In this document: positions 22,350-35,086 of the stretch, piece by piece
Layout of the letters: each line of letters opens with the position of its first letter
Position numbering within the stretch: position 1 is the first letter of the stretch
Source of the DNA: Tetrahymena thermophila SB210
Lineage: Eukaryota; Ciliophora; Oligohymenophorea; Hymenostomatida; Tetrahymenidae
Assembly (NCBI RefSeq): GCF_000189635.1
Contig: NW_002476199.1
Location: 62,001 to 126,000, forward strand
Direction of reading: 5' to 3'
Length of the DNA: 64,000 nucleotides
Position numbers and translations under genes: made by a program
Notes under the pieces: generated by a model
The model's input: only the letters and a program-made list of their open reading frames with translations
What the model was told of the DNA's origin: nothing
The model's database searches: none

Positions 22350-24067
22350 AGACAGTGAATTAACTCTGACTTTTTATCATAAACAAATAAAAACTTATAT
22401 TATATTTAAAAAAAATCTAAATACATTTCACTTATCAGATTGTTTAAAAAGATTATTAACAATAACATGCATAAAAACAATACTTGCTTTATCAATCAAT
22501 CAATCAACAAACTATAAACGCATTCAAAATAAATAAATTTTAATCGAATATAATAATTACCAACCAAAAGTTTAAAAGATTAATATACAAATGTCAAAAG
22601 AAATTTATGGCCTTTATCATTATTGTTTCAAAAATTAATGAAATAGTAGAAAAATATTGATTAGAGAAACAATTCAATTCATACATACAATAAGCTCTAC
22701 CTACCAATATACTTACCTGCCTATCTACCTGCCTACTTATAAATCGCTTTCGATTTTTAGTGTATTGCCTATATACAAACAAATATTAGTTGTGCATCTT
22801 AAGCAAGCTGACTGATTAAATAAATTCATCGAAGAAACAGAATGTAAAACAAAAAAAAGATGATTACAAACGTTTGTTTCTTCATACATTTATGCTTGCT
22901 TCAAAAAAGCTTGCTAAATGATATTTTCTAATCAATATAAATAGACTATTTGCTTAAAAACTATGTAAACACGTTTTTCTATTGTAGAGATTTATATATA
23001 AATAAACTTGTTTTTTCTTCCTTGACTCTACAAAGTGCATTATATAATACTCTTCTTATATGCATTTATGTAATTTAATTCTTTTCTTATCAATTTAAGT
23101 AGGATAATGAACTGAAGAATTGTATATTTGTTTCATCATCGATATTTAATAATAAAGTATACTTTCAAATTAGAGCTTTATTTTGATTAATCTACAACTA
23201 TCCTTTAGATAAATAATAATAATAACAACAACAACAATAATAAATTTTAAGATTTCACACTAACTATTTCAGCTTCTGCTAATTCTTTAACATTTAACTC
23301 TCAAAAAATGAAATTGATCAATGAATGAATGAATACATACATATTATTTAGAAAATTAATCTTTTAAATGTTAAAAAAATTAAAGATAAATACATAAAAT
23401 CTTCTTAGACTCTAAATTTATATTAATAAAATAAATTCATATACAAAATATTATTTTATGCTGTATAACTCATATTTATCTCCCTAATAAATTCGTTTTT
23501 TAATGTAAAATTTATATAAATAATTCAAGTTTAATCTTTTATGTTTCGGTTGGTAATCATTAAAATTTTTATTTCTACTTTCAAATTTTATGGATTTCTT
23601 GTTATTTTAATTTTTATTATTATCAATTGTTTTTTTTAAATGAATCTAGATATATATTATTTGTTAATAAAATAATATTCAAAAAAAAAATATAATTTAC
23701 TATTAATAAAAATCATATCTTGTCAATTTAATTTTAATTGTTAAGAAATTATTATCAGAATAATTGATTTTCATAATTTTTAACTCAAATTTATAATAGC
23801 TTTATCCATTCAAAAATTATCCATCCACGTCTGCTTGCAAACAAAAAACATTTGATGATCAAGAAACAAAATTTACTTTCTTAAATATAAAGACAAGTGC
23901 ATCTATTTATCTTATGATTTTTTTAATTATGTGAGCAGAAGAGATTAAAAAAATTGAAAGATATCAATAAATATATAATTCTAAAGTTATTAGAAAATTT
24001 TAACTAAGCAATTCACAGAAAGTTATTTATTAAAAAAAAATAAACAACATAATTAGGGATTATAAAA
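22350..24067. other. 1.7-kb intergenic region
   Basis: AT-rich, with CTAC/CTGC repeats around 22697-22735 and an AAT/CAA trinucleotide tract at 23212-23243. No gene with coding character is seen on either strand. Confidence 0.45.
23212..23243. repeat. AAT/CAA trinucleotide repeat
   Basis: AATAATAAT followed by ACAACAACAACAAT in a non-coding spacer. Confidence 0.65.
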
Positions 24068-24349
24068 ATGGGTAAATTTGTAGAATGGGAAATATTTAGA
24101 GATACAGCTATTGAGCTAATTGGTAGCAATCCTTTCACATCTCGTTTAGTTGTTAAATACAACCATAAAAAGGATGTTTGCATCATGAAAGTAACAGATG
24201 ATAAGAAGTGGATTAAAACTAAAATAGTGAATATTAAAGATTTCACAAAAATTGAATAATTCATAAAAGTAACATCAAAAATTCTTTCTAACTAAACTGA
24301 AGATAAAACAGCAATGGAGGAAGAAAAGCCATTAAAGAAAAAACATTGA
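24068..24349 (+). CDS. SRP9: Signal recognition particle 9 kDa protein, 93 aa
   Basis: A single exon of 94 codons with one internal TAA read as Gln. The start MGKFVEWEIFRDTAIEL parallels SRP9 (WeeF...aekLy). SNPFTSRLVVKYNHKKD matches the P..aRvvlKYrH core, and CIMKVTDDKKWIKTK matches lcvKVTDD..clvyKT. The closing DFTKIEQF matches d.kKiEkF. The length is typical of SRP9 (about 86-107 aa). In other eukaryotes SRP9 pairs with SRP14 on the Alu domain of SRP RNA and causes elongation arrest during co-translational targeting in the cytosol. No SRP14 is present in the window. The C-terminal ~18 residues are charged and not conserved. The start is at the first ATG, with AAAA just before it as usual in ciliates. 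Confidence 0.93.
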
Positions 24350-25546
24350 AGTAGCTTATCTAAAAATATAAAAATTAAAAATAGCCTTTACTAATAACAA
24401 TATTTACGATCAGATATTTTGCTATTGAAGATTTTCTAATAAACAGCAAAAAATGAATTAAAAGACAATCTTCAATTTATTTCGTATAGGGAAACTTAAA
24501 ATTTAGGCAAAAATGTAAAAAAATATTTGACCACTTGTCGTTTGATATTAATCAGCCATTCTGAATATTTGAAAAATCATCAAAAATTTTTAATAAAACA
24601 TTAAAAAACATAAGAATATATACGGATATTATTTAAATATTGTGATTAAATTTGTGTTTATATAATATTAATTCAATTTATTTTTTAGAAAAAATATCAA
24701 TAATCTTTTTATAATGAAGAAATCTATCTATCTATTAATGTCAATCAGCTAAAATACATACTTTACATAAGATTCTACTTGCTATCAATTAAAATTTTTA
24801 ATTATGTATTTAACAATAATATTTATGACTAAATATAATATGAAATTAATGAATCAATTATTTTATTTTTTTACAGATAAAATTAATACAGTTAAGTTCT
24901 ATCCTCAAAAATAACCAAGGCATTAGTTAGCAAAAAAATAGAATTCTTAATCTATTTGTATTAAAACATTTTATTTAATCTATAGGTTATCTAACTATAA
25001 CTATCCACCAATAATTAATTGATTTTTATAAAGTAAAATTTTATTGATTAAACAATAATCAAATAGGCTCACAAAATCTAAATATATAATTATGTAATTT
25101 TTTATAATAAAAAAAACATTTACTAAATTTTTTAAATTGTAGAAAAAAAATGAGTAGTCAACACATTCCAACCTTATTAATAAATTAAGGTATCTGAATT
25201 TATAAAAAAAGTCTAATTTTTTTTAAAATTTAAATATTTTGTCATATCTGAAATTTATTATTTAGATATTACCTACTTTAAAATTTATAAACTTAAAAAT
25301 AAGTAAGTAATAAATAGTATGATTTGGTTAAATAAGTAAATAAATAGGAAATATTTGTCAAATTAATTTGTCCTAATTTTATATTTAGGAATTTATTATA
25401 TATTTAAACTTATTATGGAGTTAATTAAAAAATTTATATAATTTTTATAAATATTTGTTCTTAAAAAGTTTATTAAATAAACATTTATAGATATTTATTT
25501 TTAAAGTTTCAACTAAATCAATAATTGATTTATACTAACTACTTTA
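24350..25546. other. 1.2-kb AT-rich spacer
   Basis: Between convergent SRP9 and the giant membrane-protein gene. A 50-codon reverse-strand frame (24410-24559) has no recognisable features and was not called. Confidence 0.45.
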
Positions 25547-28500
25547 TCATTCTTAATAAAAATAACTATTAAATTTAGAAATATTAATTTAGTTTAGACA
25601 GCAACTTAAGTTTATATTGTGAGAATCGTTTTATTCTTCCATTTATTCTTCTAAATCATAATTTCTAAAGTATTGATATAAGGTAACTTTTAATATTTTT
25701 AATAGTTTTTTAAATTGAAATTACTTTGTAGAAGCCCTATTTGCATTCTTTTTCACGTAGTTGCATGATTCGGCAATTAAATCGCTACTTAAAATATTAA
25801 ATTATTTTTAATCTTTAAATTTTATAAAAAGAAATTTACTTATTTAATTAAGACATATCAGGGGATATTGAATATTTTTCACATTCTTTCTTTTATGGAA
25901 TTTTTTAGGATTATTCACTAGAAATATGAGAATCTACTGTTTATTTTGAATTTTCTTCTTCAACAGCACTAATATGAGATTATTCTAAATTATTTAATTT
26001 ACTAGCACCTTGATTTTTTATAGAAAGTGTATTAATTCCTCTTTATAATAAATAGTCAAATCAATTTATATTTATTTTACCATCCTTTATTTAGAAAACA
26101 ATTGAAGTCCTATTTAAACTTTTTTTAGGTAAATTTGGTATTTAAATATTTAGATTATTATCAGCTAATTTTTATAGGCCAGCTACTTAAATTGCAGGTA
26201 AAATTTCTTCCTCTTCAAAAACCTAAGATCTTATACATCTATTTAGAGTATTTTACCTCTAATATGGGCTATTTTATTAAAAACATTTACATATCAAAAA
26301 GTATTATTTTAAAATAAAAAAATTGTACTAATTAATGTAAATTAAATTTAAAAATAAATATAAATTATTAAAAAATTAATTAATTACTTTAACAAATAAT
26401 TTTTCAAGCGGTCTCTGATTTCTCTGTCTATGTAATTTTTATCCACATTAATTTACTTTGCACCTTTTACTATTTTGATATAATTCTAAACATGTTTTCT
26501 GAATATTTTCCAGTATGCTAATGTTTTTCGGTGCCTATCAATTCTCATTTTAAAGTATTTTTTTAATGATGGAAATTTTTTAATTAAGTAAGCTTTTAAT
26601 GCATCCAAATGTCTCATAAATAGTCTTGTATATTAATATACAAGCAGTCTTAATACTTATAAGATGAAATACATATTAATGATGCCTTTTTAATAATTAA
26701 GTCGTTAGTTAAAATATTTTAGATGATATTTATTTTTTTTAATGCTAAAATTTAAATTAAGCTGGATTACACAGAATTGCAATTCCAATAAAGTTAAAGA
26801 AGCTGCTTTAGTTGGTAGTTAAAAACAATATGAATATTATTGTAATTCCTGAAATGCTAGTAGATATAGAGTTTAATTTATTTAAGCTAAGATGATTGTA
26901 AGGTTACATTCTGCTGGATAAAAAACCTAAGTGAAATAAAATAAATTAAAAATATTTTCAAAAATAATTAAATTAATTACTATAAAACGATATAATCATA
27001 AATGATAGAAAGCCTTTTGTCTAAATATTATTTAAATATATTTGGTTAATAGTAATTAAGGCGATCTTTTCAAAAACCTTAATGAGTTCCCAGTAAAACA
27101 TATTTTATCTATACTCATTATATAAGTAACCTAAAACTGAGCGATAATAATGAGTATCTAAAAGTTTATTTTTGTAGGAAAAATATAGTTTGATTATAAA
27201 AAAGGCTGGAATTATCACGTTCAATAAAATAAAGATTGGGTAAATATAAGGATAGACTATTTAATTATAGTTTTCATCATTGCACTCATATTGTAAATCA
27301 GCACTTATATATGACTCACCAGAAATTTATTAGCAACTTATAATAGAAGATAACTGCTAAGTAGCTACAGGCTGAAAATAAATGTAAATAAATATTAAGC
27401 TATTTAAATAAATAACTGATATTCTTGAAGTATAAACTTTTAATTTTAATAAAATTGAGAATATAAGGGTAAAAACAATTGATAGTAATGCTGTATAAGT
27501 AAACAGAGCAATTATCCTTAAGTAAATTAAAGGATAAGAAACTTCAAAAAGCACCAACAAGCAGTCAATTTAATAAGAAAACATTTTAGTAGAGTTACCT
27601 ATCAAGCTCTGAATATTTATCATCTAAGATATAAGATTAAACTAATTAGAAAAAAAGATTCCCACTATTTATATGTAATGGGTAAATATTTTTAGAATAT
27701 ATGTTGGATATATTGTTTAGCCTTATGAAAAATCTAGAAAAAACCTTCCTAAATTCTTTTGCAAGAGTAGTGTATTTGAGAGCTTTACTGTACCTGTTAC
27801 ACTTACTATCATAGTAATCTTAATTTGATAAAAACCAAAGAATAATTAATACAAATTAATTTGAGGAAATACAATTTACGAAAGATACAATAAAGAGAAA
27901 GATTATTTATAAGACTATAGAAACTAAAGAAACACAAGGAGTGCACTTATCAAATTAACCTATTTAACTAGAATATGGTGTACCATTTGTATGTATACCA
28001 TGTATATCGCAGCTTTTACACAATGCTCCAGTATATCCTTGTTAACACGTAAAATTCGTTGATCCACCAAGACAAACAGATTAATCTAACTAACATTCAG
28101 TTATTTAATCACTGTAAATATTTGGCCTCCAATAGCCTTCTTACACCTAAAAAATTTTTAATTAAAATGCCTAATTATAAAATTAAAAATTTTTAATAAT
28201 TACTTCAATTGTGGAGCCTCCAGGACATTTACAAAAAGAAGGACAACTAAGACAACTTTTTGCATTATTTATCAAAGAGTAAGTTCCTGAAGGACAATTT
28301 TCACAATAATTATAATTACCAATATATTCTCCTTCAATACAATAAGTTAATACAGGGTTATAATCTTGATATTAAGAAGTATTATTTTTAAATACGGTGT
28401 CATTACTATATTAAATTAAGCCAATAGATCTTATAGCACTCCCTTTTTATGCATAATTGCTTACAAATTAAGTTTATTTTGATACTATCAATGTGTAATT

Positions 28501-31500
28501 TTTACCAAGGCTGCTATTGCTATAATAAAATATCGAGCCCCCATTTTCGGAGGCATAATTTAAACTAAAAGTATTATTTGATAATTAAATATCTGAATTT
28601 AAAATATTTAATGCTCCCCCGTTCTTTTGTGAAAAGTTATTATCGAATATGGAATTAAAAATATAGTTTGATTAAATTAGTTTTAATTTTCTGAAAAATT
28701 GTTGATCTTAAGCTGAAAATTCACCTAAATTTTAAGACATATCACCCAAATTTCTATTTGATACTTCTTTAATTTATATTTATGAGTTTATATTTATAAT
28801 TCCTCCATCAAATCCTTTATTATTTTTGAAAATAGAACCATCTATAGCAATAAATGAATTTATAAATACTATTGGCGAAGCTGATAATATTTAATTTTGA
28901 TAACTAAAGTAATTTGAAGTAACTGAATTATTTTTAAATTGCGTATTTACAATTGAATTATATGAGAAAATTGAAAATATCAAAAATGAATATTGGTTAT
29001 TAAAAAATAAACTATTTGAAATTAGTAGTTAAGCTGGTTATTTTATGACAATCAGTCCTAATGCATTAGTGGTATTTGTAGTCTAATTACCTAAGCTAAT
29101 GTAATTACAATTTTGGACAGTAATATTATTAAACTGTATCTCAGAATTTGTCATTTCGATTTGTCCTACTTGATAGTAACTTTGATAATAAAATAAATTT
29201 CCTTCAATTTTATCAGCAATACTATTACTCATTTTAAAGAATAAATTCTTATTTGCATCATTCACAAGGTATATCCACTATACCACAAAGTATTCAGATG
29301 ATATAAAATTTTGTAAGGATAAATTATCAATATAAATTTAAATTTATTAAGCAAAAGAAACATTCATTTAGAATATTCCACCATTTAGTGTTATTTTCTC
29401 AGATTAAACTAAATTGCTCTTTTGTAATTCAATAGGTAAAATTATATAAAGACTTTCCATTTTCAAATAATTTAGATATACATCAGATTATTATCCAGGA
29501 ATAAGATTTAAGATTCCTTAATTGTTAAGTTAAATATTATAAAATGTTGAGTTTTGTAACTAGATTGAATTAAAATTATTTGCAAGTACAATACTTCCAT
29601 ACAAAAAATTATTATAGTCAATTGTATTTTACATAGAATTTCCATTTTTAGCTGTGATATTTGTTATAAGTATATTTTAAATATCTTATAGTTCCATTAT
29701 TTAAGCATTCTAGTTAATCAAAAAGTTACTGAATGTTACATTTTCTAATTCAAATTTTTAATAATTTTATAGATAGAGTAGAGCACTACCATATTATTTT
29801 GGAATTATTATGCACTCGTTAAACGTTAAATTTATTAATTACACTAAAAAACTAGGAATTTATTGATTATTTGTAATATCTTATAAACTGTTATCAATTT
29901 TAAACAAACTAACTTAGCTAAGACTAGTTTGATTCTCTATCAAAATATTATTAATATTAATATTTGCTATTTATACTGTAAAGTAATTTAAGAAATTAAA
30001 AATACTTTAGCCTATGAGCTTAACATTGTTAACAAAACTATCTTTGATGCTTAAAAGAGTATCAACGCTATTATTAATGTTTTCAATAAATATTTAACTG
30101 TTTTATACATTACTTAGAGTTAAATTAGAAAAAGTAACAAAATTTTAACTTTAAATGCTTGCAACTCCAACTTCTATGATGTTTGAAGCATTTATTTTAT
30201 TTATTTGTATCTGATTGCTAATTTAATTTTCTGATCGTAATTAAATTATTTAGAGAATCGATATTTTTTATTAGATGTTATAAATACCTGTATTATTTAT
30301 TATTATTTACTTTTATTATATTTATTCAAAAAAAATTTCCGTTTTGTTTTGGAGTACTACTTAATATGAAGCAGGACTTATTAGAGAATTTATGTTCATC
30401 GAATTACAGAAAGACGAAATGTTAGGAATATTATTAATAACCTGATAATTTTATAATTGGATATTATTAAAAGTTTAGTTGAATATTTTAAGCTAACTTT
30501 GAATTAGAACACTAATAAGACTATACTCTATTTAAGTATAAGTATTTAAATTAAAGAGAACCCGTAAGTTTTACAAAAAGACATTTTGAATTGATATGCT
30601 TTTTTCATTATTTTAAATTTTAATCACTTTGGAGTTGTAAAAAGTTGAATTTTCAATATCTACTCCATCTATTTAATCAACTTATTGTATTTAAAATAAG
30701 CTTATTACTTTATCATCAAAATTTAAGATTGAACTATTTTTAATTTTAAAGTTTTTAATGGAGATTGACGTACTATTAAACTAATTTGATATTAAGGATG
30801 AATTTAATATTTGGCAATTTATAAAATTAAAATTATTTAATAGCATGTTAAATTATCCATTTAGATAATTTTAATCCTGTATTAAAGAGAATTGCTCCAA
30901 ATATGAGTTACTAAAAGTGATGTTGCTAATTAATATTTTATAGTTGTTTGAGTTTTAGTTAATTTTGAAAAAGGTTTAATTAATTAATATTAAATTTTGA
31001 GCATAAAAATCTTAGATAAAAATATATTGTGAGCAATCAAACGGCTCTTCTTTCTACACTGTGTTAAATAAACTATATCCCCATTTATTATTAAATAAAA
31101 TTTAAAAGTTAGCTATGAATACTGTTTCAAACTAGTCTAAAATGAATTATACTTAAGTGTTGTTTTTAAATGTTATGTTAGTTAAATTAACCAACGAATT
31201 TTTATACTAATTTGATCTCTGAATAAAAATTGGCTAAACTTTTTAACTTGTGATTTCTCTTTAGATTAAAGTTGCAAACTCAATATTTTGTAAAGAAAAA
31301 CCTTGTAAATTTATTAAATACAATTATGACCTATTAATATCAATTATAGAGTTTCTTCCGTCAATATTAATATGCACATTTTCATAGCTAGATTCAATTA
31401 TCAAATCTTTTAATAGGATACATGTTTGAGATAGAATTATTATATTTATTTCAACATTATAAATTTAATCTTGATATAAAGTTTATATCTCATTATCGAA

Positions 31501-32017
31501 GCTGATAGTATTTAATTAATTTATATCTATTATATTAGATCCATAAATTTCTTAGCTTTATTTAGATAAACTTATTAAATTCATCTATCCTCCACAGCTT
31601 AGATACTTCGTTATTAATAATTTTTTTTCACAATATTAAAATTAATTACATTATACACATTATTATATTGAGTTATCATAAAAATAATTTTATTAGCATG
31701 CTAAGCACTTACCTATTTAAATTTTAAATAATTTTAAAAATTTACTTATTAAATACTTTCAAATTTAATAAAATAACTATCTATTTAATTGTGAATTGAA
31801 AATTATATGCTTGATAATTAATTAAAAACATTCAAACAAAATTTAAATCTTAAATTTAAGAATTAAAAAGAAAATTATTAATTTATTTTTTAGAGAAATA
31901 TTATATGTCTGTAAATTCCAATTAATTAAGGGGGCAAAAATATATTTTTTTCTAAAAAATCATCTTAATTAATGAGAATATATTAAAAACGACTGCCATG
32001 TAAAAAATGGCAATCAT
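25547..32017 (-). CDS. Giant beta-helix, Cys-rich, multi-pass membrane protein, about 1,950 aa
   Basis: Reverse-strand gene of about ten exons. It starts with a hydrophobic segment (MIAIFYMAVVFNIFSLIK), then a small Cys cluster (GKCLACQQNYFY, CVQCNQF). An exon of about 3.55 kb (28204-31755) follows with no TGA. It encodes about 1,100 residues of Asn/Ser/Ile-rich repeats of the type N.(I/F)...N....(I/L), the pattern of a right-handed parallel beta-helix. Next come YCENCPSGTYS, CLSCPSFCKCPGG, a GYWRPN motif and CQQGYTGALCKSC, a Cys-rich furin/EGF-like module. Then come several membrane spans with GYLYNEYRQNMFYWELIK and MQPYNHLSLNKLNSIS, motifs of a ciliate-specific multi-pass membrane family, and a ~300-aa basic/acidic cytosolic tail. 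A surface receptor or adhesion protein is inferred. Exon borders at 31756-31837 and 27750-27960 are uncertain. Confidence 0.75.
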
Positions 32018-32412
32018 AAGTTTATCTAAAAATATGCTTTCAAAATTTTTATAGTGTGAATTTATTTTGAGTGAAAATCTGTTTCTCTAATATTATTTAT
32101 TTATTTATTAAAAAATTAAACTTAATTTTTTTAATTTGTTAATATTATTTTTATTATTTCATTTGAAATTTGGCATTAACATTTTTTTTGAAATGACCAA
32201 AAACAATGCGTTAATACTTAATAATTTATTGAATTAGAAAAATAATCAAATAAATTAATTGTAAAAAGCAATGTTAAATTTAATTTTTTTTATTTTATTG
32301 TTTAGATGATATCAGTTTTTAAAAATATTTTTTAGTATTTTGGAGCATGAATTCATTTTTTGAATTGAATTTAACTTTATAAAAATGGTTTTAACGTAAT
32401 CAGAAAGTTGAG
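32018..32412. other. Spacer between tandem surface-protein genes
   Basis: 395 nt of AT-rich DNA separating the stop of the Cys-rich gene from the start of the beta-helix gene. It presumably holds the promoter of the latter. Confidence 0.5.
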
Positions 32413-33926
32413 TCAAAATATTTTAACTAAATTTCCATAAATTTAAAGTTAGGCATATATTATTATATAAATACCGTTTTATGAGCATAAAGAGCACCCT
32501 GTTCCGCAAGATAGACATTTTTGCATGTCAAATGAAAAAATATAACTATTGTTTAAACAAGATTCACATTCAACCTATTATTGTAAGCTAAGTTAATTCT
32601 ATACTTCTTAGCATTGAGAACAATTTTCTAGATCTTATATAAAAAATATATTTGGCATTTAGTTAAAAATTTAAAATAGGAATTTCATTATATTACCACA
32701 CTTCAATATGCACTGATTTTAGCTATTTAATTCATAATTTTTCTCACATTAAGTACATCCTGTTTCATTACATACCAAACAATTTTCACTGCACGGTTAG
32801 CAGGTATTACTTGATTTATTGTAATATTGCTTGTATTAATCACAGTAACTTAAACATGAATAAGTATTATTTGAAAAGTCTATTTGACATATACTACAAT
32901 TTTATTCAACAAACTAATAACACTTTAAGCATTACGTTTGATCTATATTTATTATTTAACTGTTTGATGCTGTACATTAAAGCTGCTGTTTACAAGTTAT
33001 TTGATTATTTTATTAACTAATTTACTCTAAATAACCATCTTAGCAATAAAGGCATCCATTAATATTACATATTTTGCATCCTGCAAATGCTTAACTGCAT
33101 TATAAGCACTATTAGTTTTTTGTTGTGCCATTGATTAGTTACAAATAATATTCTTAAAAACACGATAAGCATACTAATATATTGGACACATATTCACATG
33201 AAAAGCAATTCTAAATTTGATCAGAACATTTAATGCAGGACTGCTTCTCTATATTGAATACATATCCTTCTATGCATTTACCACAAACTGAAGTATTATT
33301 CATATTTATTTCTAAGCAGTTATTTAAAGTAATTACTTCTACTTAATTATTCACTTTTTCAGCCAAATAAAAAAGATAATTATTCAGGTTAGATGAAACA
33401 ATATCTCTACTACCATTTTAAGTTATAACTTTTTCACATTTTAAATTATATTACCTATTTGAATATTTGTTGATTGCATATTTCATTCTTCAATAAAATT
33501 TTACCATAATTAAGGACTTAAAATACATTCTGCACAATACTAATTACTCACTATATTTGTCTCATTTGCAAGAGGGCTATAAGTAATTGTTAAAATATTG
33601 AAATTATACATATCTTTTAAAATTAAAGTATATTACCATTTGACACAAAACTATACGGATGTATCATAAGTTGGCTGATAAATAAAATACCCATATTCAC
33701 ATTAAGTACAGTACTTTTGATTTAAACATTTAACGCAATTTGATGAACAACTGAATTTGGAGCAATCTAAGCCTTATACACAATTCTTTTTATATTCTAC
33801 TAATTAACTAAATAAAAAATAAGATATTGAATGCTATCTAACTACTTACATCCCTCTTGCAATAATAATATAATAAAATATTATTAGAATTTATACAATC
33901 TTAGTTCTTTAATTGCTCTTTTTCAT
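32413..33926 (-). CDS. Secreted or surface Cys-rich protein, 473 aa
   Basis: Exons 33850-33926, 33505-33807 and 32413-33454 join to 474 codons with TGA. Introns are 42 and 50 nt. A signal peptide is clear: basic MKKSNQRTK then hydrophobic IVQILIIFYYIIIA. The rest carries dozens of cysteines, mostly CxxC pairs spaced 6-16 residues (for example CVKCLNQKYCTQC, CGKCIEGY, CHQC-like and CSENCLVCNETGCTQC). These are furin-like/VSP-like repeats known from ciliate surface proteins and some protist variant antigens. No C-terminal transmembrane span or obvious GPI signal is seen; the last 25 residues are moderately hydrophobic (GIYIIIYAQLQIYGNLVKIF). It lies immediately upstream of, and in the same direction as, the beta-helix membrane gene. 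It may be secreted or cell-surface. Function unknown. Confidence 0.78.
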
Positions 33927-35086
33927 CTTATTAAAATTCTTTTTCTATTTGAATAAATCTTGATTTCTTAAAAAGGTAGATATTAACTTCTTACTAAATA
34001 AATGTAAGAACTAAAATATATTTAATGTTGTTAGTATTACTTATTTTTTAATCTAAAACAAATTCCAATAATAGTAATTAATAAAATCGAGCAATATTTT
34101 ATTATAATTTTTATTTAGTTTAATATTGTATTTTTTATATTTAATAAAGTCATTTATTCTAGAAATTTGTTTATTATTGAAAAAAAAAATAATTATTTTC
34201 ACTATCTATTTATTTATTTTAAGTGAAAAATTTTAATATTTTATTAAAAAATTTATTTACAAAAATATATAAAAGCATTTTTAATGGTGATTGATACATT
34301 TTATACTTTGATTGTGAAAATAAACATTTTAAATTTAATAAAAATAATTTATTTATGGTTTACTAACCTATTAATAAAATCTATTTATTGTTTAAGCTTA
34401 GATTTTTAAGTACAATAAATGTTAATTTTTAAAAATTCTTATTTTTTACTTTTAAATTCAAGCTTTTAATTTAAAAAAGTTATTAAAAAAATCAACAAAA
34501 TAAACTTAATATAAAATTCTATTTTTAAATTATAATAAATAAAAAAATACAATAGTTTAGAAAAATATTTAAGATTAAATTATTTAATGGTTAAAAGTAT
34601 TTATTTTATTAATTATACATATAAAATTTAATGCTATGATTTTATTGAGTGATTATAAAAAAAATTAACAAAAGATTAATTCATTTTTATTTATAAATTA
34701 TTGCTAATTTTAAAAGTAAAAAAGCAAAAATTTTAAAAATAAGAATAAAAATGAATATTAGATAAAAATCAGCTAAATATTTAACATTAAACAATAGAAT
34801 TTTTTAGAACTAAAAAATAATTTTATTTTTATTAAATTTTAATATTTTAAGACAACTTTGCTTTATGTAGTATTTATTTTAAATTTATATTATAAGAATG
34901 CTTATAAGCAATTAAAAAAGTTTCATATTAACTAAAGGAATCTATTAAAAAATTTTTTATGTATATGTTTGAATTATACATTAATAAAAAGTATAGTGTT
35001 GTAGCAATTAGTATTAATAACAAAGGTATAAGATATAATAAATTTATATTAAAAAACTGAATTACTGACTAAATTGAATTAAGGTT
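33927..35086. other. 1.2-kb divergent intergenic region
   Basis: Very AT-rich, between the Cys-rich gene (-) and the 915-aa gene (+). No coding character is seen. Confidence 0.5.

Noticed and set aside
24410-24559. 50-codon minus-strand frame tail-to-tail with SRP9
   Set aside because: Hydrophobic low-information sequence with no homologue I recognise; likely chance or 3' UTR.
26926-26990. Separate small gene for the 25.5-26.9 kb segment
   Set aside because: The frames join through normal introns to the membrane-protein exons upstream, so this is the cytosolic tail of that gene.
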